The translations under genes were made by a program, and so were the position numbers. A stretch of 6,657 bases of DNA from NCBI GenBank assembly GCA_947176565.1, contig CAMWRC010000064.1, forward strand, positions 1 through 6,657, given 5' to 3'. The stretch's first letter is position 1. Every line of letters begins with the position of its first letter. Source of the stretch: an uncultured Ruminococcus sp. GTDB lineage: Bacteria > Bacillota > Clostridia > Oscillospirales > Ruminococcaceae. Of this stretch, positions 1-6,657 are shown in pieces. The notes under the pieces are model-generated. The model searched no databases. It was not told the origin of the DNA and saw only the letters and a list, made by a program, of their open reading frames with translations.

Positions 1-3000
1 ATCTTAACGCCGCTTGATTTTTTTTCCGGTTCGGGAACTATTCCGTTTCTGCGGTTTTCCCTGTCCTTTGCAAACTGGATAAGCGCAGGATTATTTTTTC
101 TGTCATAGAGCCAGAACAAAACAACAGCGGCAATTCCGAGAATAAGCAGGATTACTCCGGTTTTAAATCCGGGAGGAGAATATTTCATTTCAACAGTATG
201 ATGACCCTCTGCAAGACGTATTCCGATAAGTGCATTGAGTATGCAGACACTTCCCTCTGTCACATCAGTATAGTTTGACATGATGCTTGTACCGGCATCA
301 TTGAATGTTTCCGTAAAGGCCTCGTCAACTTTTTTGCCGTCAACCTTGATAGTCCAGCCGGGTTCATAAGGAATTGAAGTATAGAGTATTTGTCCGGCAG
401 CTGCATCAACTTCGCCGTAAAGATGACTGTCTGATGTCTTATCCATATCAAGAACAAGAGGATTTGTTTTCAGGAGTTCGATATCATTGTGGAACGTCTC
501 ATAGTCAAAGTGGTAGAACTGGAAATCCTTGACCATGATATATTCATTGTTGCCGCTCTTGTCGGACTGGAGAATCGTAAGACGGATTTCAAGTTCCGTA
601 CCGGCAGGGAAAGAACCGAGATTTACGATAGCATAGTCATAGCCGTCATAGTATGAACCGTAGCCGTCAAAATCAACAAATTCGCCGGTTTCCTCATTTT
701 TCGTGGTAGATACCCAGACATTGCACTGTTTCGGGTTATCAGACTTGAGGAACATATAAAGATTATCCTCGCTCTGAGCTTTGATATGGATTCTTACTGT
801 CGGGTCGCCTGCATTTGCATTTGCGTTATAGCAGTGCTGACCGGCGTAATCGGTTTCATAACATTCATTGAGTTCTACTTCAAGTTTGTTCGGGTCGGTT
901 GATTTTTCGTATTCGTCTCCGACATTATGCACGGTGTACTGACCTGTTGCAGTTCTGTAGAAATACTGTTTAGGTTCAAGTGCGCCGGAATAATCAGGAG
1001 TATTTCCCGTCATTGAGCTGAGGAAATTGTTCATACTGTTGAACGGATTATCATTGCCGAGGAAGCTGAGGCGGAGAATATCATCATCAGCCATGAATCC
1101 TATAGGAAGTGCATCGGGATTCTCGTATATATCAGCGGTGCGTTCTTCTTTTTCCTTTTTGTATGTGGTTGAGCCGACTTTGTTATAGTACGGGCTGAGG
1201 AGTGATTTTCCCCTTGAATCAGAATTGTGAGTTGAGGGGTCATCAAGAACATATTTTATGCCGAGAAGTGAATCCGCAAGAGGAGTATTTCCGTCATAGC
1301 GTGTTTCGTAACTCTTGGTTGTATAGCCGAGAGTTTCGATAAAGCGGATAATTCTTGAGTTCATGACAGAGCTTGAGTGAGAAATCCCGCGCAGATTATA
1401 AGCTTGATTATCGTTTACATTCCGGAAGAACGTCTTTTCGGAGCGGTAGAATCCGTCGTCTATCTCATCAAGGGCAGCCTTTACGTCCGGAGCGGACATA
1501 ATTTCATTGTATGAAGCCTTTGAGGAGTAGTAAACTTCCTTATCAATCTTGAATATAGTATCGAAAGTATTGTAGCCGGCTTCAAAGATAACGAGTACAG
1601 CCATAGCAGCGGAGATGATATTGCGCTTTTTCTGATTTCTGGCATTGCTTATGAGATATGCGAATGTCAGATAAATCGCGCACAGTATGACACCGAACAC
1701 CAGTGTTCCGAGGAATACATGGTCAGTGCTTTTGCCGTTGATTGTGACGTTTTCGGAATATGGCATTACAGCGACATATTTGTATTTGTCCTCGTTGTAG
1801 TTGAGGGACGGCATAATTGCATCAAATACGAAAGCAAGAAGTACGATACAGGCGAAAACTATAGACGGCGTTTTGATATCGAGTTTATAGTCATCAAGAT
1901 TTGCAAACGTCTCCGCCGCCATTGATACTATTACAAATGAAACAAGGAAACTGTAACGGTAGGGGAGCCAGTTCGGGTCCTGACCGCCGTGCCACATCAT
2001 ATTTATGGGTTTTATCCACATTGAGAAGAACATTATCAGCAGGATAATACCATAGCCTATTTTACGGTTGCTTGAGATTTTCTTATTGAGGAAGTAGAGC
2101 GGTGTGAGAACGAATGAAAGTACGCCGCAGTAGATTTCCGGTCTGCCGTACATTCTTGTACCCTCGTCCACGTTTACGGAGTAGTACTGGTTCGGGAACA
2201 GAGTCGGGAGAAGTTCAACAGGATTGAACATAGTACGCAGACTGTAATCTGGTTCTGAAAAGTCGAACTTACCGAGAGCAAGAGCATTGTATACCGGCAT
2301 AATCATGATATAGCTGCACATGAGCGCAACACCCGTGGCGAGGAACATTCTGCCGATAACGGCGGCGTAGTCGCCTGCTCCCTTGAATTTCCGCTTTGAA
2401 CCGAAAAACAGATAGTATGCGAAATAGATTGCAACGAAAATTGCAATCATGAATCCGATGTAGAAATTTGCGATGAACATTATTGCAAGCGGAATTATAT
2501 AGTTTATTTTTCTGCCGTCATCGACGAGATACTCAACGCCGAGAATGACAAGCGGCAGGAAAATAGGACCGTCAACCCACATCGGGTCAATCAGCTGTAT
2601 GGCAACGAAAGCCATAAGTGCGTACATGGTTGAGAAGATAATAGACTGGAAAGGCTTTACACGTTTTGCATTCTCGACGTATGCGAACATGGTAACTCCG
2701 CACGCGCCGACTTTGCAGAGCTGCATTATCATCAGTGCTTCGACGATAAGACTTCGCGGCATGAGTACCACAATGAACGTGAACGGGCTTGCAAGATAAT
2801 ATCCGATAACGCCCTGATAGCCGCCGGACAGATTACGCGCCCAGCTGTACAGCAGGCTTTCACCGTTCCAGAAAGCTCTCCGTATATTCTCAAAATAATA
2901 GACGTACTGACCGTTAAGGTCGAGAGTCAGTACAGAACGCTCACCGAAGGGATATACTCCGAATATAGCGTAGGCGATAAAAGTCAGCAGTGCCGGTATG

Positions 3001-3104
3001 AGGAATGCCGCGAGATAGTACAGCGGTTTGAATTTGACATACTGTTTCGGCTCGTATGCCACGGCATATGACGGCGTTTTACTGACAGCAGTTGATTTTG
3101 CCAC
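1..3104 (-). CDS. yfhO: YfhO-family polytopic membrane protein (putative GT-C type glycosyltransferase), C-terminus cut by window edge
   Basis: I translated the minus strand from a GTG at 3104-3102 and found 1034 codons open to the left edge, with no stop or frameshift. The product fits the YfhO family. Residues 28-50 form a first membrane helix, followed by an extracytoplasmic loop with the DLNGQY motif (Asp62). Further family-like motifs are LASPF (104-108), MWVDGPIFLPL in the multi-helix core, WHGG...DPNW...RY (371-384), YENPDALPIGFM (660-671) and PYEPGW (912-917). Hydrophobic segments crowd residues 28-515. A large hydrophilic, presumably extracytoplasmic domain spans about 516-980, and a last helix at about 982-1001 precedes a basic cytoplasmic tail. 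Known: YfhO homologues of Bacillus and Listeria are needed for glycosylation of lipoteichoic acid and probably move sugar from a lipid carrier outside the cell. Inferred: a similar surface-polymer role here, substrate unknown, with Asp62 as a candidate catalytic residue. At over 1034 aa it is longer than B. subtilis YfhO (about 860). The GTG start is set by an AAAAGGAGG site 6 nt upstream. Confidence 0.9.
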   Translation of the reverse strand, partial: MAKSTAVSKTPSYAVAYEPKQYVKFKPLYYLAAFLIPALLTFIAYAIFGVYPFGERSVLTLDLNGQYVYYFENIRRAFWNGESLLYSWARNLSGGYQGVIGYYLASPFTFIVVLMPRSLIVEALMIMQLCKVGACGVTMFAYVENAKRVKPFQSIIFSTMYALMAFVAIQLIDPMWVDGPIFLPLVILGVEYLVDDGRKINYIIPLAIMFIANFYIGFMIAIFVAIYFAYYLFFGSKRKFKGAGDYAAVIGRMFLATGVALMCSYIMIMPVYNALALGKFDFSEPDYSLRTMFNPVELLPTLFPNQYYSVNVDEGTRMYGRPEIYCGVLSFVLTPLYFLNKKISSNRKIGYGIILLIMFFSMWIKPINMMWHGGQDPNWLPYRYSFLVSFVIVSMAAETFANLDDYKLDIKTPSIVFACIVLLAFVFDAIMPSLNYNEDKYKYVAVMPYSENVTINGKSTDHVFLGTLVFGVILCAIYLTFAYLISNARNQKKRNIISAAMAVLVIFEAGYNTFDTIFKIDKEVYYSSKASYNEIMSAPDVKAALDEIDDGFYRSEKTFFRNVNDNQAYNLRGISHSSSVMNSRIIRFIETLGYTTKSYETRYDGNTPLADSLLGIKYVLDDPSTHNSDSRGKSLLSPYYNKVGSTTYKKEKEERTADIYENPDALPIGFMADDDILRLSFLGNDNPFNSMNNFLSSMTGNTPDYSGALEPKQYFYRTATGQYTVHNVGDEYEKSTDPNKLEVELNECYETDYAGQHCYNANANAGDPTVRIHIKAQSEDNLYMFLKSDNPKQCNVWVSTTKNEETGEFVDFDGYGSYYDGYDYAIVNLGSFPAGTELEIRLTILQSDKSGNNEYIMVKDFQFYHFDYETFHNDIELLKTNPLVLDMDKTSDSHLYGEVDAAAGQILYTSIPYEPGWTIKVDGKKVDEAFTETFNDAGTSIMSNYTDVTEGSVCILNALIGIRLAEGHHTVEMKYSPPGFKTGVILLILGIAAVVLFWLYDRKNNPALIQFAKDRENRRNGIVPEPEKKSSGVK

Positions 3105-3110
3105 TTTTTT

Positions 3111-3119
3111 CCTCCTTTT
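3111..3119 (-). promoter_or_regulatory. Ribosome binding site of yfhO
   Basis: Reading the minus strand, AAAAGGAGG is followed by six A residues and then GTG. This is a near-perfect match to the 16S rRNA 3' end at good spacing. It fixes the start of yfhO at the GTG at 3104 despite the non-ATG codon; the first in-frame ATG lies far inside the conserved part. Confidence 0.85.
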
Positions 3120-3225
3120 GGGACAATATGAAAATATACTGAACCGAACAAACAGAATTTATCTAGTTTATTTTTCTGTTTTCAGGTATCCAGTACGCAT
3201 ATTCCCCTATTTTATTATCGTTCTT

Positions 3226-3254
3226 ATTATACTATAGAATCAAAGATTTTGCAA
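3226..3254 (-). promoter_or_regulatory. Predicted sigma-A promoter of yfhO
   Basis: On the minus strand, TTGCAA (3254-3249, 4 of 6 matches to the -35 consensus) is followed after 17 bp by a perfect TATAAT (3231-3226). Transcription would start near 3219, giving a leader of about 115 nt before the GTG at 3104. The leader contains a weak A/T-rich 8-bp inverted repeat (3150-3157 with 3174-3181) to which I assign no function. The promoter is inferred from sequence only. Confidence 0.6.
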
Positions 3255-3345
3255 GTGTTACTGAAATTTTTTATTATTTCCGGCAATATGCACAACATAG
3301 TAGCGCAATTAAAGTTGATTTTCGCCATAAGTTTTAATTTACTTC

Positions 3346-3374
3346 TTGACATTTTGGCACGGATACTATATAAT
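3346..3374 (+). promoter_or_regulatory. Consensus sigma-A promoter of ppk (and probably pssA)
   Basis: TTGACA (3346-3351), a 17-bp spacer and TATAAT (3369-3374) match the housekeeping consensus in all 12 positions. The start of transcription is predicted near 3381, giving a leader of about 49 nt before the ppk start at 3430. Such a promoter should be strong without an activator. No operator overlapping it is obvious. Confidence 0.85.
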
Positions 3375-3416
3375 TATTACATGGATTATCACAGACTGAC
3401 ATGGAATGTATCGAAT

Positions 3417-3420
3417 GGAG
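3417..3420 (+). promoter_or_regulatory. Ribosome binding site that selects the ppk start
   Basis: GGAG at 3417-3420 lies 9 nt before the ATG at 3430. The longer in-frame start at 3406 would add eight residues, lacks a comparable site upstream, and would bury this one inside the coding sequence. ATG 3430 also places the family motif NRELSWL right at the N-terminus, as is usual for Ppk1. Confidence 0.65.
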
Positions 3421-3429
3421 AATGTTTTT

Positions 3430-5532
3430 ATGGACTATATGGAAAACCGTGAGCTTTCATGGCTCAAATTTAATAAAAGAGTTATAGAAGAAGCTACAGC
3501 ACCGGAAAATCCACTTCTGGAACGCTTAGCGTTTTCTGCAATATATCAGAGCAATATGGACGAATTTTTTATGGTCCGTGTAGGTTCGCTCACTGATGAC
3601 GCAAAGGAAAACAGCAAAAAAAAGGACGGAAAATCCGGAATGACACCTGCACAGCAGCTTGATGCGATTTTCACGGCAGTACGCAGATTACAGCCCATTG
3701 TTGAGGAAGCGTACAAGTCAAATATGGCACAGCTTGCACAGTACGGATTCCAGCACGTTGACTTTGAATCCGCAGCACCAGAGGAACAGGATTTCCTTGA
3801 ACTCTATTTCAAGCGTGAAATAAAGCCGTTCATAAGCGGAATCGTGGTAAATGACAAGCTGCCGTTTCCGTTCCTGAAAAATAAGGAACTGTATGCCGCA
3901 GTGCATATCGTATCAAAAAAAGGCACTACCGTGGGAATAATTCCTATAGGACATGAACACAGCGAACGCATTATTTCCCTCGGAAACGATGGCAGACGTT
4001 TTATACTGGAGGAGGAAGTTGTTCTTCATTTTGCTCATCTTATGTTTAAGGGATATAAGGTTCAGGACAGAGCAATTGTCAGAGTTACCAGAAATGCCGA
4101 TATTATGGTAAACAATAAAGGTGCAGATTTCCGCGACCGTATGGAACAGCTCGTAGTCAAGAGAAATAAACTTGCTGCTGTACGTCTTGAGATTACAAAT
4201 GAATTTAGCCGTGATGCTCTTGATTATATATGCAAAAAGCTTAAAATCAAGAATGTGCGCGTTTTCAATTCTCATATTCCGCTTGATTTGTCATATCTCT
4301 ACAGATTGCAGGAACTTGACAGTTCGCCGGAGCTTCATTTTGAACCGAGACTTCCGCGTAAATCGTCAATGCTTGCGGAAAACCGTTCTGTATTCTCACA
4401 GGTCAAGACAAAGGATATACTTCTCAGTTATCCGTTTGAATCAATGACGACATCGTTTATACGGCTTCTTGAGGAATCAGCTGTTGACCCGAAAGTAATG
4501 TCAATCAAGATAACGCTTTACAGGCTTGCACGCAACAGCAAAGTTATAGGCGCATTGTGTACCGCCGCCGAAAACGGCAAGGAAGTTCTTGTAATGATTG
4601 AACTCAGAGCAAGATTTGATGAGGCAAATAATATAGAGTGGTCGAAAATACTTCAGAAAGCCGGCGTAAAAGTCATATACGGACCGGAGGAATTTAAGGC
4701 ACATTCAAAGCTCCTGCTGATAAAACGCCGGAATACAGGCGAAAAGATTGACTATGTAACTCAAATAGGCACGGGAAATTACAACGAAAAGACATCTGCA
4801 ATATATACAGACCTCATGCTGCTGACTGCTGACAGGGAAATCGCTGCTGATGCGGAAGCGGTATTTGATGCGCTCCAGAACGGCTGCTTTGTTGAGCATA
4901 CAAACAAGCTGCTTGTATCTCCTCACGCTCTCAGACCGCAGATTATTGAAATGATGAACGAGGAAATCAAAAAGGGCAGTGACGGATATATTGCTGCAAA
5001 GATCAATTCCTTAAACGATAAAGTCATAATTGAAAAACTTGTCGAAGCCTCTCAGGCAGGTGTGAAAATCGAACTGATAGTGCGCGGAGTATGCTGCATT
5101 ATCGCAGGAGTTGAGGGATATACTGAAAACATCACAGTACGCAGTATCGTGGGACGTTTTCTTGAACACAGCCGTATATTTATTTTCGGCAGAGATGAAA
5201 GGATTCAGAAAATATATATCGGTTCAGCAGATTATATGAGCAGGAATACAGTGCGCCGTGTGGAGGTTGCTGTTCCTGTAGAGGACGAACGGCTGAAACG
5301 ACGCATACGAGAAATGTTCAATGTGCTTATGGCGGATAATGTGAAAGCCCGTGTAATGCTCAGTGACGGTACATATGTATATGACCGCCATGACGCTGAG
5401 AATCCGGTTAATTCTCAGGAAATATTCTATCAGAGAGCATACGAGGCACTGGAGAAAAAAGCTGCAAAACAGGAACGGGTAAAGAATGCAAGAGAAAAAA
5501 GAACTTCTAAAACAGTAAAAACAAAGAAATAA
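3430..5532 (+). CDS. ppk: Polyphosphate kinase (Ppk1)
   Basis: Ppk1 reversibly transfers the gamma-phosphate of ATP to the end of a polyphosphate chain. The predicted 700-aa protein is close to the 688 aa of the E. coli enzyme and appears complete. The N-terminal domain opens with NRELSWLKFNKRV and continues to SNMDEFFMVRVGSL. The catalytic part has the Mg-binding type arginines in TLYRLARNS and ELRARFDEANN, the phosphorylated histidine in AHSKLL (His425, equivalent to E. coli His435), GTGNYNEKT (447-455), LEHSR (His580, equivalent to E. coli His592) and GSADYMSRN (598-606). The odd point is that the second E. coli histidine (His454, in YAHIGTGN) is replaced: here the stretch reads YVTQIGTGN, one residue longer, with Thr444-Gln445 instead. 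The last 29 or so residues are a Lys/Arg-rich tail. The gene has its own consensus promoter and probably shares a transcript with pssA, 49 bp downstream. Identity is secure; activity is inferred. Confidence 0.97.
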   Translation: MDYMENRELSWLKFNKRVIEEATAPENPLLERLAFSAIYQSNMDEFFMVRVGSLTDDAKENSKKKDGKSGMTPAQQLDAIFTAVRRLQPIVEEAYKSNMAQLAQYGFQHVDFESAAPEEQDFLELYFKREIKPFISGIVVNDKLPFPFLKNKELYAAVHIVSKKGTTVGIIPIGHEHSERIISLGNDGRRFILEEEVVLHFAHLMFKGYKVQDRAIVRVTRNADIMVNNKGADFRDRMEQLVVKRNKLAAVRLEITNEFSRDALDYICKKLKIKNVRVFNSHIPLDLSYLYRLQELDSSPELHFEPRLPRKSSMLAENRSVFSQVKTKDILLSYPFESMTTSFIRLLEESAVDPKVMSIKITLYRLARNSKVIGALCTAAENGKEVLVMIELRARFDEANNIEWSKILQKAGVKVIYGPEEFKAHSKLLLIKRRNTGEKIDYVTQIGTGNYNEKTSAIYTDLMLLTADREIAADAEAVFDALQNGCFVEHTNKLLVSPHALRPQIIEMMNEEIKKGSDGYIAAKINSLNDKVIIEKLVEASQAGVKIELIVRGVCCIIAGVEGYTENITVRSIVGRFLEHSRIFIFGRDERIQKIYIGSADYMSRNTVRRVEVAVPVEDERLKRRIREMFNVLMADNVKARVMLSDGTYVYDRHDAENPVNSQEIFYQRAYEALEKKAAKQERVKNAREKRTSKTVKTKK

Positions 5533-5570
5533 CACAGCATTCAGAACAGCACCCCCTTTTGCAGCAGAAT

Positions 5571-5576
5571 AGGTGG
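5571..5576 (+). promoter_or_regulatory. Ribosome binding site that selects the pssA start
   Basis: AGGTGG ends 5 nt before the ATG at 5582. An in-frame GTG at 5573 lies inside this site and would add only three residues, so the ATG is the better start. Confidence 0.7.
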
Positions 5577-5581
5577 TTTTA

Positions 5582-6226
5582 ATGATAGGCGTTTACAATT
5601 ATACTGTTATACTCACATACATAAGTCTTGCATCGGCAATGACCGGAATAGTGTTTGCCTGCGGAATGTGCGGACAGATGCCGAGTCCGACATATGCTAT
5701 AGTATGTCTTATGATTTCAGGACTGTGTGATATGTTCGACGGCAAGGTCGCACGTACAAAAAAGAACAGAACGGAGGACGAGAAAAAATTCGGAATACAG
5801 ATAGATTCATTGTGCGATGTCATATGTTTCGGCGTACTTCCGTCTGTTATCGGTTATTCTATCGGTCTGAATACACCGGTTGATTTGCCGGTTCTGATAC
5901 TTTTTCCTCTGTGTGCGGTAATAAGGCTTGCATATTTCAATGTATCAGAGGAATCAAGACAGAAAAAGACCGAGGAGCTGCGGAAAGTTTATGAGGGAAT
6001 GCCGGTTACCGGCACTGCTCTGATATTTCCGCTTGTATATAGCTTCCGCAGGGATATGGGCGAATATTTTGTACCTGTGTACGGAATAGTAATGCTGATA
6101 GTTGCGATTGCATTCATTACACGCTTTAAAGTCAAGAAACCGCAGATGAAAACAATGATTATATTCATAGGTATAGGATTCCTTGAATTTCTGTGGCTCA
6201 TGTACAAGAGCAGACATTCTGGCTGA
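5582..6226 (+). CDS. pssA: CDP-diacylglycerol--serine O-phosphatidyltransferase (phosphatidylserine synthase)
   Basis: The 214-aa integral membrane protein belongs to the CDP-alcohol phosphatidyltransferase family. These enzymes bind divalent metal and CDP-diacylglycerol through a motif of the form D-x2-D-G-x2-A-R-x(n)-G-x3-D-x3-D. Here the key residues are Asp50, Asp53, Gly54, Ala57, Arg58, Gly71, Asp75 and Asp79. Serine as acceptor, giving phosphatidylserine and CMP, is inferred from DSLCDVICFGVLP after the motif and from RLAYFNV (115-121) and YEGMPVTG (137-144), which resemble Gram-positive PssA rather than PgsA. Hydrophobic segments lie at about 8-27, 36-49, 80-96, 102-121, 141-155, 162-181 and 191-208. 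The arm between Arg58 and Gly71 is 12 residues and highly charged, longer than the usual 8. The gene sits 49 bp after ppk with no visible promoter or terminator between, and a strong terminator follows. No phosphatidylserine decarboxylase gene is adjacent. A different CDP-alcohol acceptor is possible but less likely. Confidence 0.88.
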   Translation: MIGVYNYTVILTYISLASAMTGIVFACGMCGQMPSPTYAIVCLMISGLCDMFDGKVARTKKNRTEDEKKFGIQIDSLCDVICFGVLPSVIGYSIGLNTPVDLPVLILFPLCAVIRLAYFNVSEESRQKKTEELRKVYEGMPVTGTALIFPLVYSFRRDMGEYFVPVYGIVMLIVAIAFITRFKVKKPQMKTMIIFIGIGFLEFLWLMYKSRHSG

Positions 6227-6236
6227 CAGTTGGTTT

Positions 6237-6281
6237 AAGAAGATTCAGAGCATATTACAGGCTCTGAATCTTCTTTTTTTT
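6237..6281 (+). terminator. Intrinsic terminator of the ppk-pssA unit
   Basis: A perfect 15-bp inverted repeat (6237-6251 with 6261-6275) encloses a 9-nt loop, and a run of eight T residues covers 6274-6281. It begins 11 bp after the pssA stop. There is no matching A-run on the upstream side, so it should work mainly in the plus direction. It separates ppk-pssA from ylxM. Confidence 0.95.
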
Positions 6282-6328
6282 ATATATTCTAATACAATTG
6301 TTATATAAATTAAATTTGTCTCTGCCCC

Positions 6329-6357
6329 TTGACAAGTTGATTAAAATGATGTATAAT
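6329..6357 (+). promoter_or_regulatory. Consensus sigma-A promoter of ylxM
   Basis: TTGACA (6329-6334), a 17-bp spacer and TATAAT (6352-6357) match the consensus in all 12 positions. A very A/T-rich stretch upstream (6276-6318) could act as an UP element. The predicted start near 6364 gives a leader of about 34 nt before ylxM. It probably drives a ylxM-ffh operon continuing past the window. Confidence 0.85.
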
Positions 6358-6397
6358 GTGTAAAGTGATTTTGCATTACACCTGTGGGAGGCATAGT

Positions 6398-6657
6398 ATG
6401 GCAAAGGAACTTGAATTTGTTATGCTCCTCGACTGCTACGGCGAGCTTCTTACTGAAAAACAGCGGAATATCATGGAACTCTATTACTGTGAGGATTTGT
6501 CACTCGGAGAAATAGGAGTTAATCTTAGTATCACAAGACAGGCTGTAAGAAGTATTATCAAACGCGCTGAAATCCTGCTTGCAGATTATGAGCAGAAACT
6601 CGGGTTCGTACAGCGTCTAAAAAAAATGCGCCGCTGTTTCGATGATATAAGCAGTAC
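6398..6657 (+). CDS. ylxM: YlxM-family SRP-associated helix-turn-helix protein (UPF0122), C-terminus cut by window edge
   Basis: The frame starts at an ATG 6 nt after GGGAGG (6386-6391) and stays open for 86 codons plus two bases to the window end. The family usually has about 105-120 residues, so most of the protein is present. The N-terminal part reads LLDCYGELLTEKQRNIMELY (10-29), followed by a helix-turn-helix at about 34-54 (LSLGEI...ITRQAVRSIIKRAE) like that of sigma-70 region 4, and then a helical LADYEQKLGF. This is the YlxM/p13 signature. Known: ylxM normally precedes ffh, the signal recognition particle GTPase gene, and in streptococci YlxM binds SRP components and alters their GTPase activity. 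Inferred: ffh lies just right of this window. A consensus promoter lies upstream, so it is transcribed independently of pssA. Confidence 0.93.
   Translation, partial: MAKELEFVMLLDCYGELLTEKQRNIMELYYCEDLSLGEIGVNLSITRQAVRSIIKRAEILLADYEQKLGFVQRLKKMRRCFDDISS

Larger units (their letters stand above)
3105..3429. other. Divergent intergenic region between yfhO and ppk
   Basis: This 325-bp A/T-rich stretch separates two genes transcribed away from each other. It holds the yfhO leader and promoter on the minus strand and the ppk promoter and short leader on the plus strand. The two -35 elements face each other across about 91 bp (3255-3345). In that gap I see no convincing operator, Pho-box-like repeat, riboswitch or small RNA. 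The only symmetry is an A/T-rich 7-bp inverted repeat (3307-3313 with 3333-3339) just upstream of the ppk -35. Confidence 0.7.

Noticed and set aside
810..827. Short tandem repeat of Asn-Ala codons in yfhO
   Set aside because: Only about two to three copies of a six-base unit are present, too few to suggest a functional or phase-variable repeat.
3150..3181. 8-bp inverted repeat with a 16-nt loop in the yfhO leader
   Set aside because: It is short and A/T-rich with a long loop, and neither a U-tract nor the ribosome binding site is involved. It does not look like an attenuator or a known riboswitch.
3307..3339. A/T-rich inverted repeat upstream of the ppk -35 box
   Set aside because: Only seven A/T pairs match perfectly, which is expected by chance in such base composition.
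3249..3452. Plus-strand open frame of 67 codons in the intergenic region
   Set aside because: It spans the consensus ppk promoter, so most of it would be upstream of the transcription start. Its composition is A/T-driven. Only the last 23 codons could be transcribed from that promoter, and those are listed as a weak finding.
3913..4275. Minus-strand open frame of 120 codons within ppk
   Set aside because: It lies wholly opposite the conserved Ppk coding frame, has no ribosome binding site that I could see, and its product resembles no family I know. It is a shadow of ppk.
5224..5535. Minus-strand open frame of 103 codons over the 3' end of ppk
   Set aside because: The Cys/Phe/Leu-rich product is what the antisense of a Lys/Glu-rich tail gives. 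No promoter or ribosome binding site supports it.
6294..6301. Palindrome ACAATTGT upstream of the ylxM promoter
   Set aside because: It is only eight bases in an A/T-rich spacer, does not extend further, and has no second copy nearby to suggest an operator.

Overview
The window looks like a piece of chromosome from a low-to-moderate GC Gram-positive anaerobe of the Clostridia, probably Ruminococcus-like (Oscillospiraceae). This rests on the gene set (YfhO-type membrane protein, Gram-positive style PssA, YlxM), AGGAGG-type ribosome binding sites, consensus sigma-A promoters, and a Ppk1 signature that I recall from clostridial enzymes. The genus is an inference; no rRNA or other marker is present.

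Layout: (1) Positions 1-3104, minus strand: one uninterrupted coding frame of at least 1034 codons for a very large YfhO-family polytopic membrane protein. Its C-terminal end runs off the left edge. (2) Positions 3105-3429: a divergent intergenic region holding a minus-strand promoter for yfhO and a perfect-consensus plus-strand promoter for the next gene. (3) Positions 3430-5532, plus: polyphosphate kinase (ppk). (4) Positions 5582-6226, plus: CDP-diacylglycerol-serine O-phosphatidyltransferase (pssA), 49 bp after ppk, with no terminator visible between them, so the two probably form one transcription unit. (5) Positions 6237-6281: a strong intrinsic terminator closing that unit. (6) Positions 6329-6657, plus: a second perfect-consensus promoter followed by the start of ylxM, whose usual partner ffh would lie just outside the window.

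Themes: three of the four genes concern the cell surface or membrane. YfhO is a predicted extracytoplasmic GT-C type sugar transferase, PssA makes phosphatidylserine, and YlxM belongs to the SRP membrane-targeting pathway. Ppk stores phosphate as polyphosphate. I see no mobile element, CRISPR array, tRNA, rRNA, toxin-antitoxin or defence locus. I do not find a clear new system; the window reads as core chromosome. The points most worth checking are a Ppk in which the second conserved histidine is replaced, an oversized YfhO ectodomain, a lengthened CDP-alcohol phosphatidyltransferase signature, and the ppk-pssA pairing.
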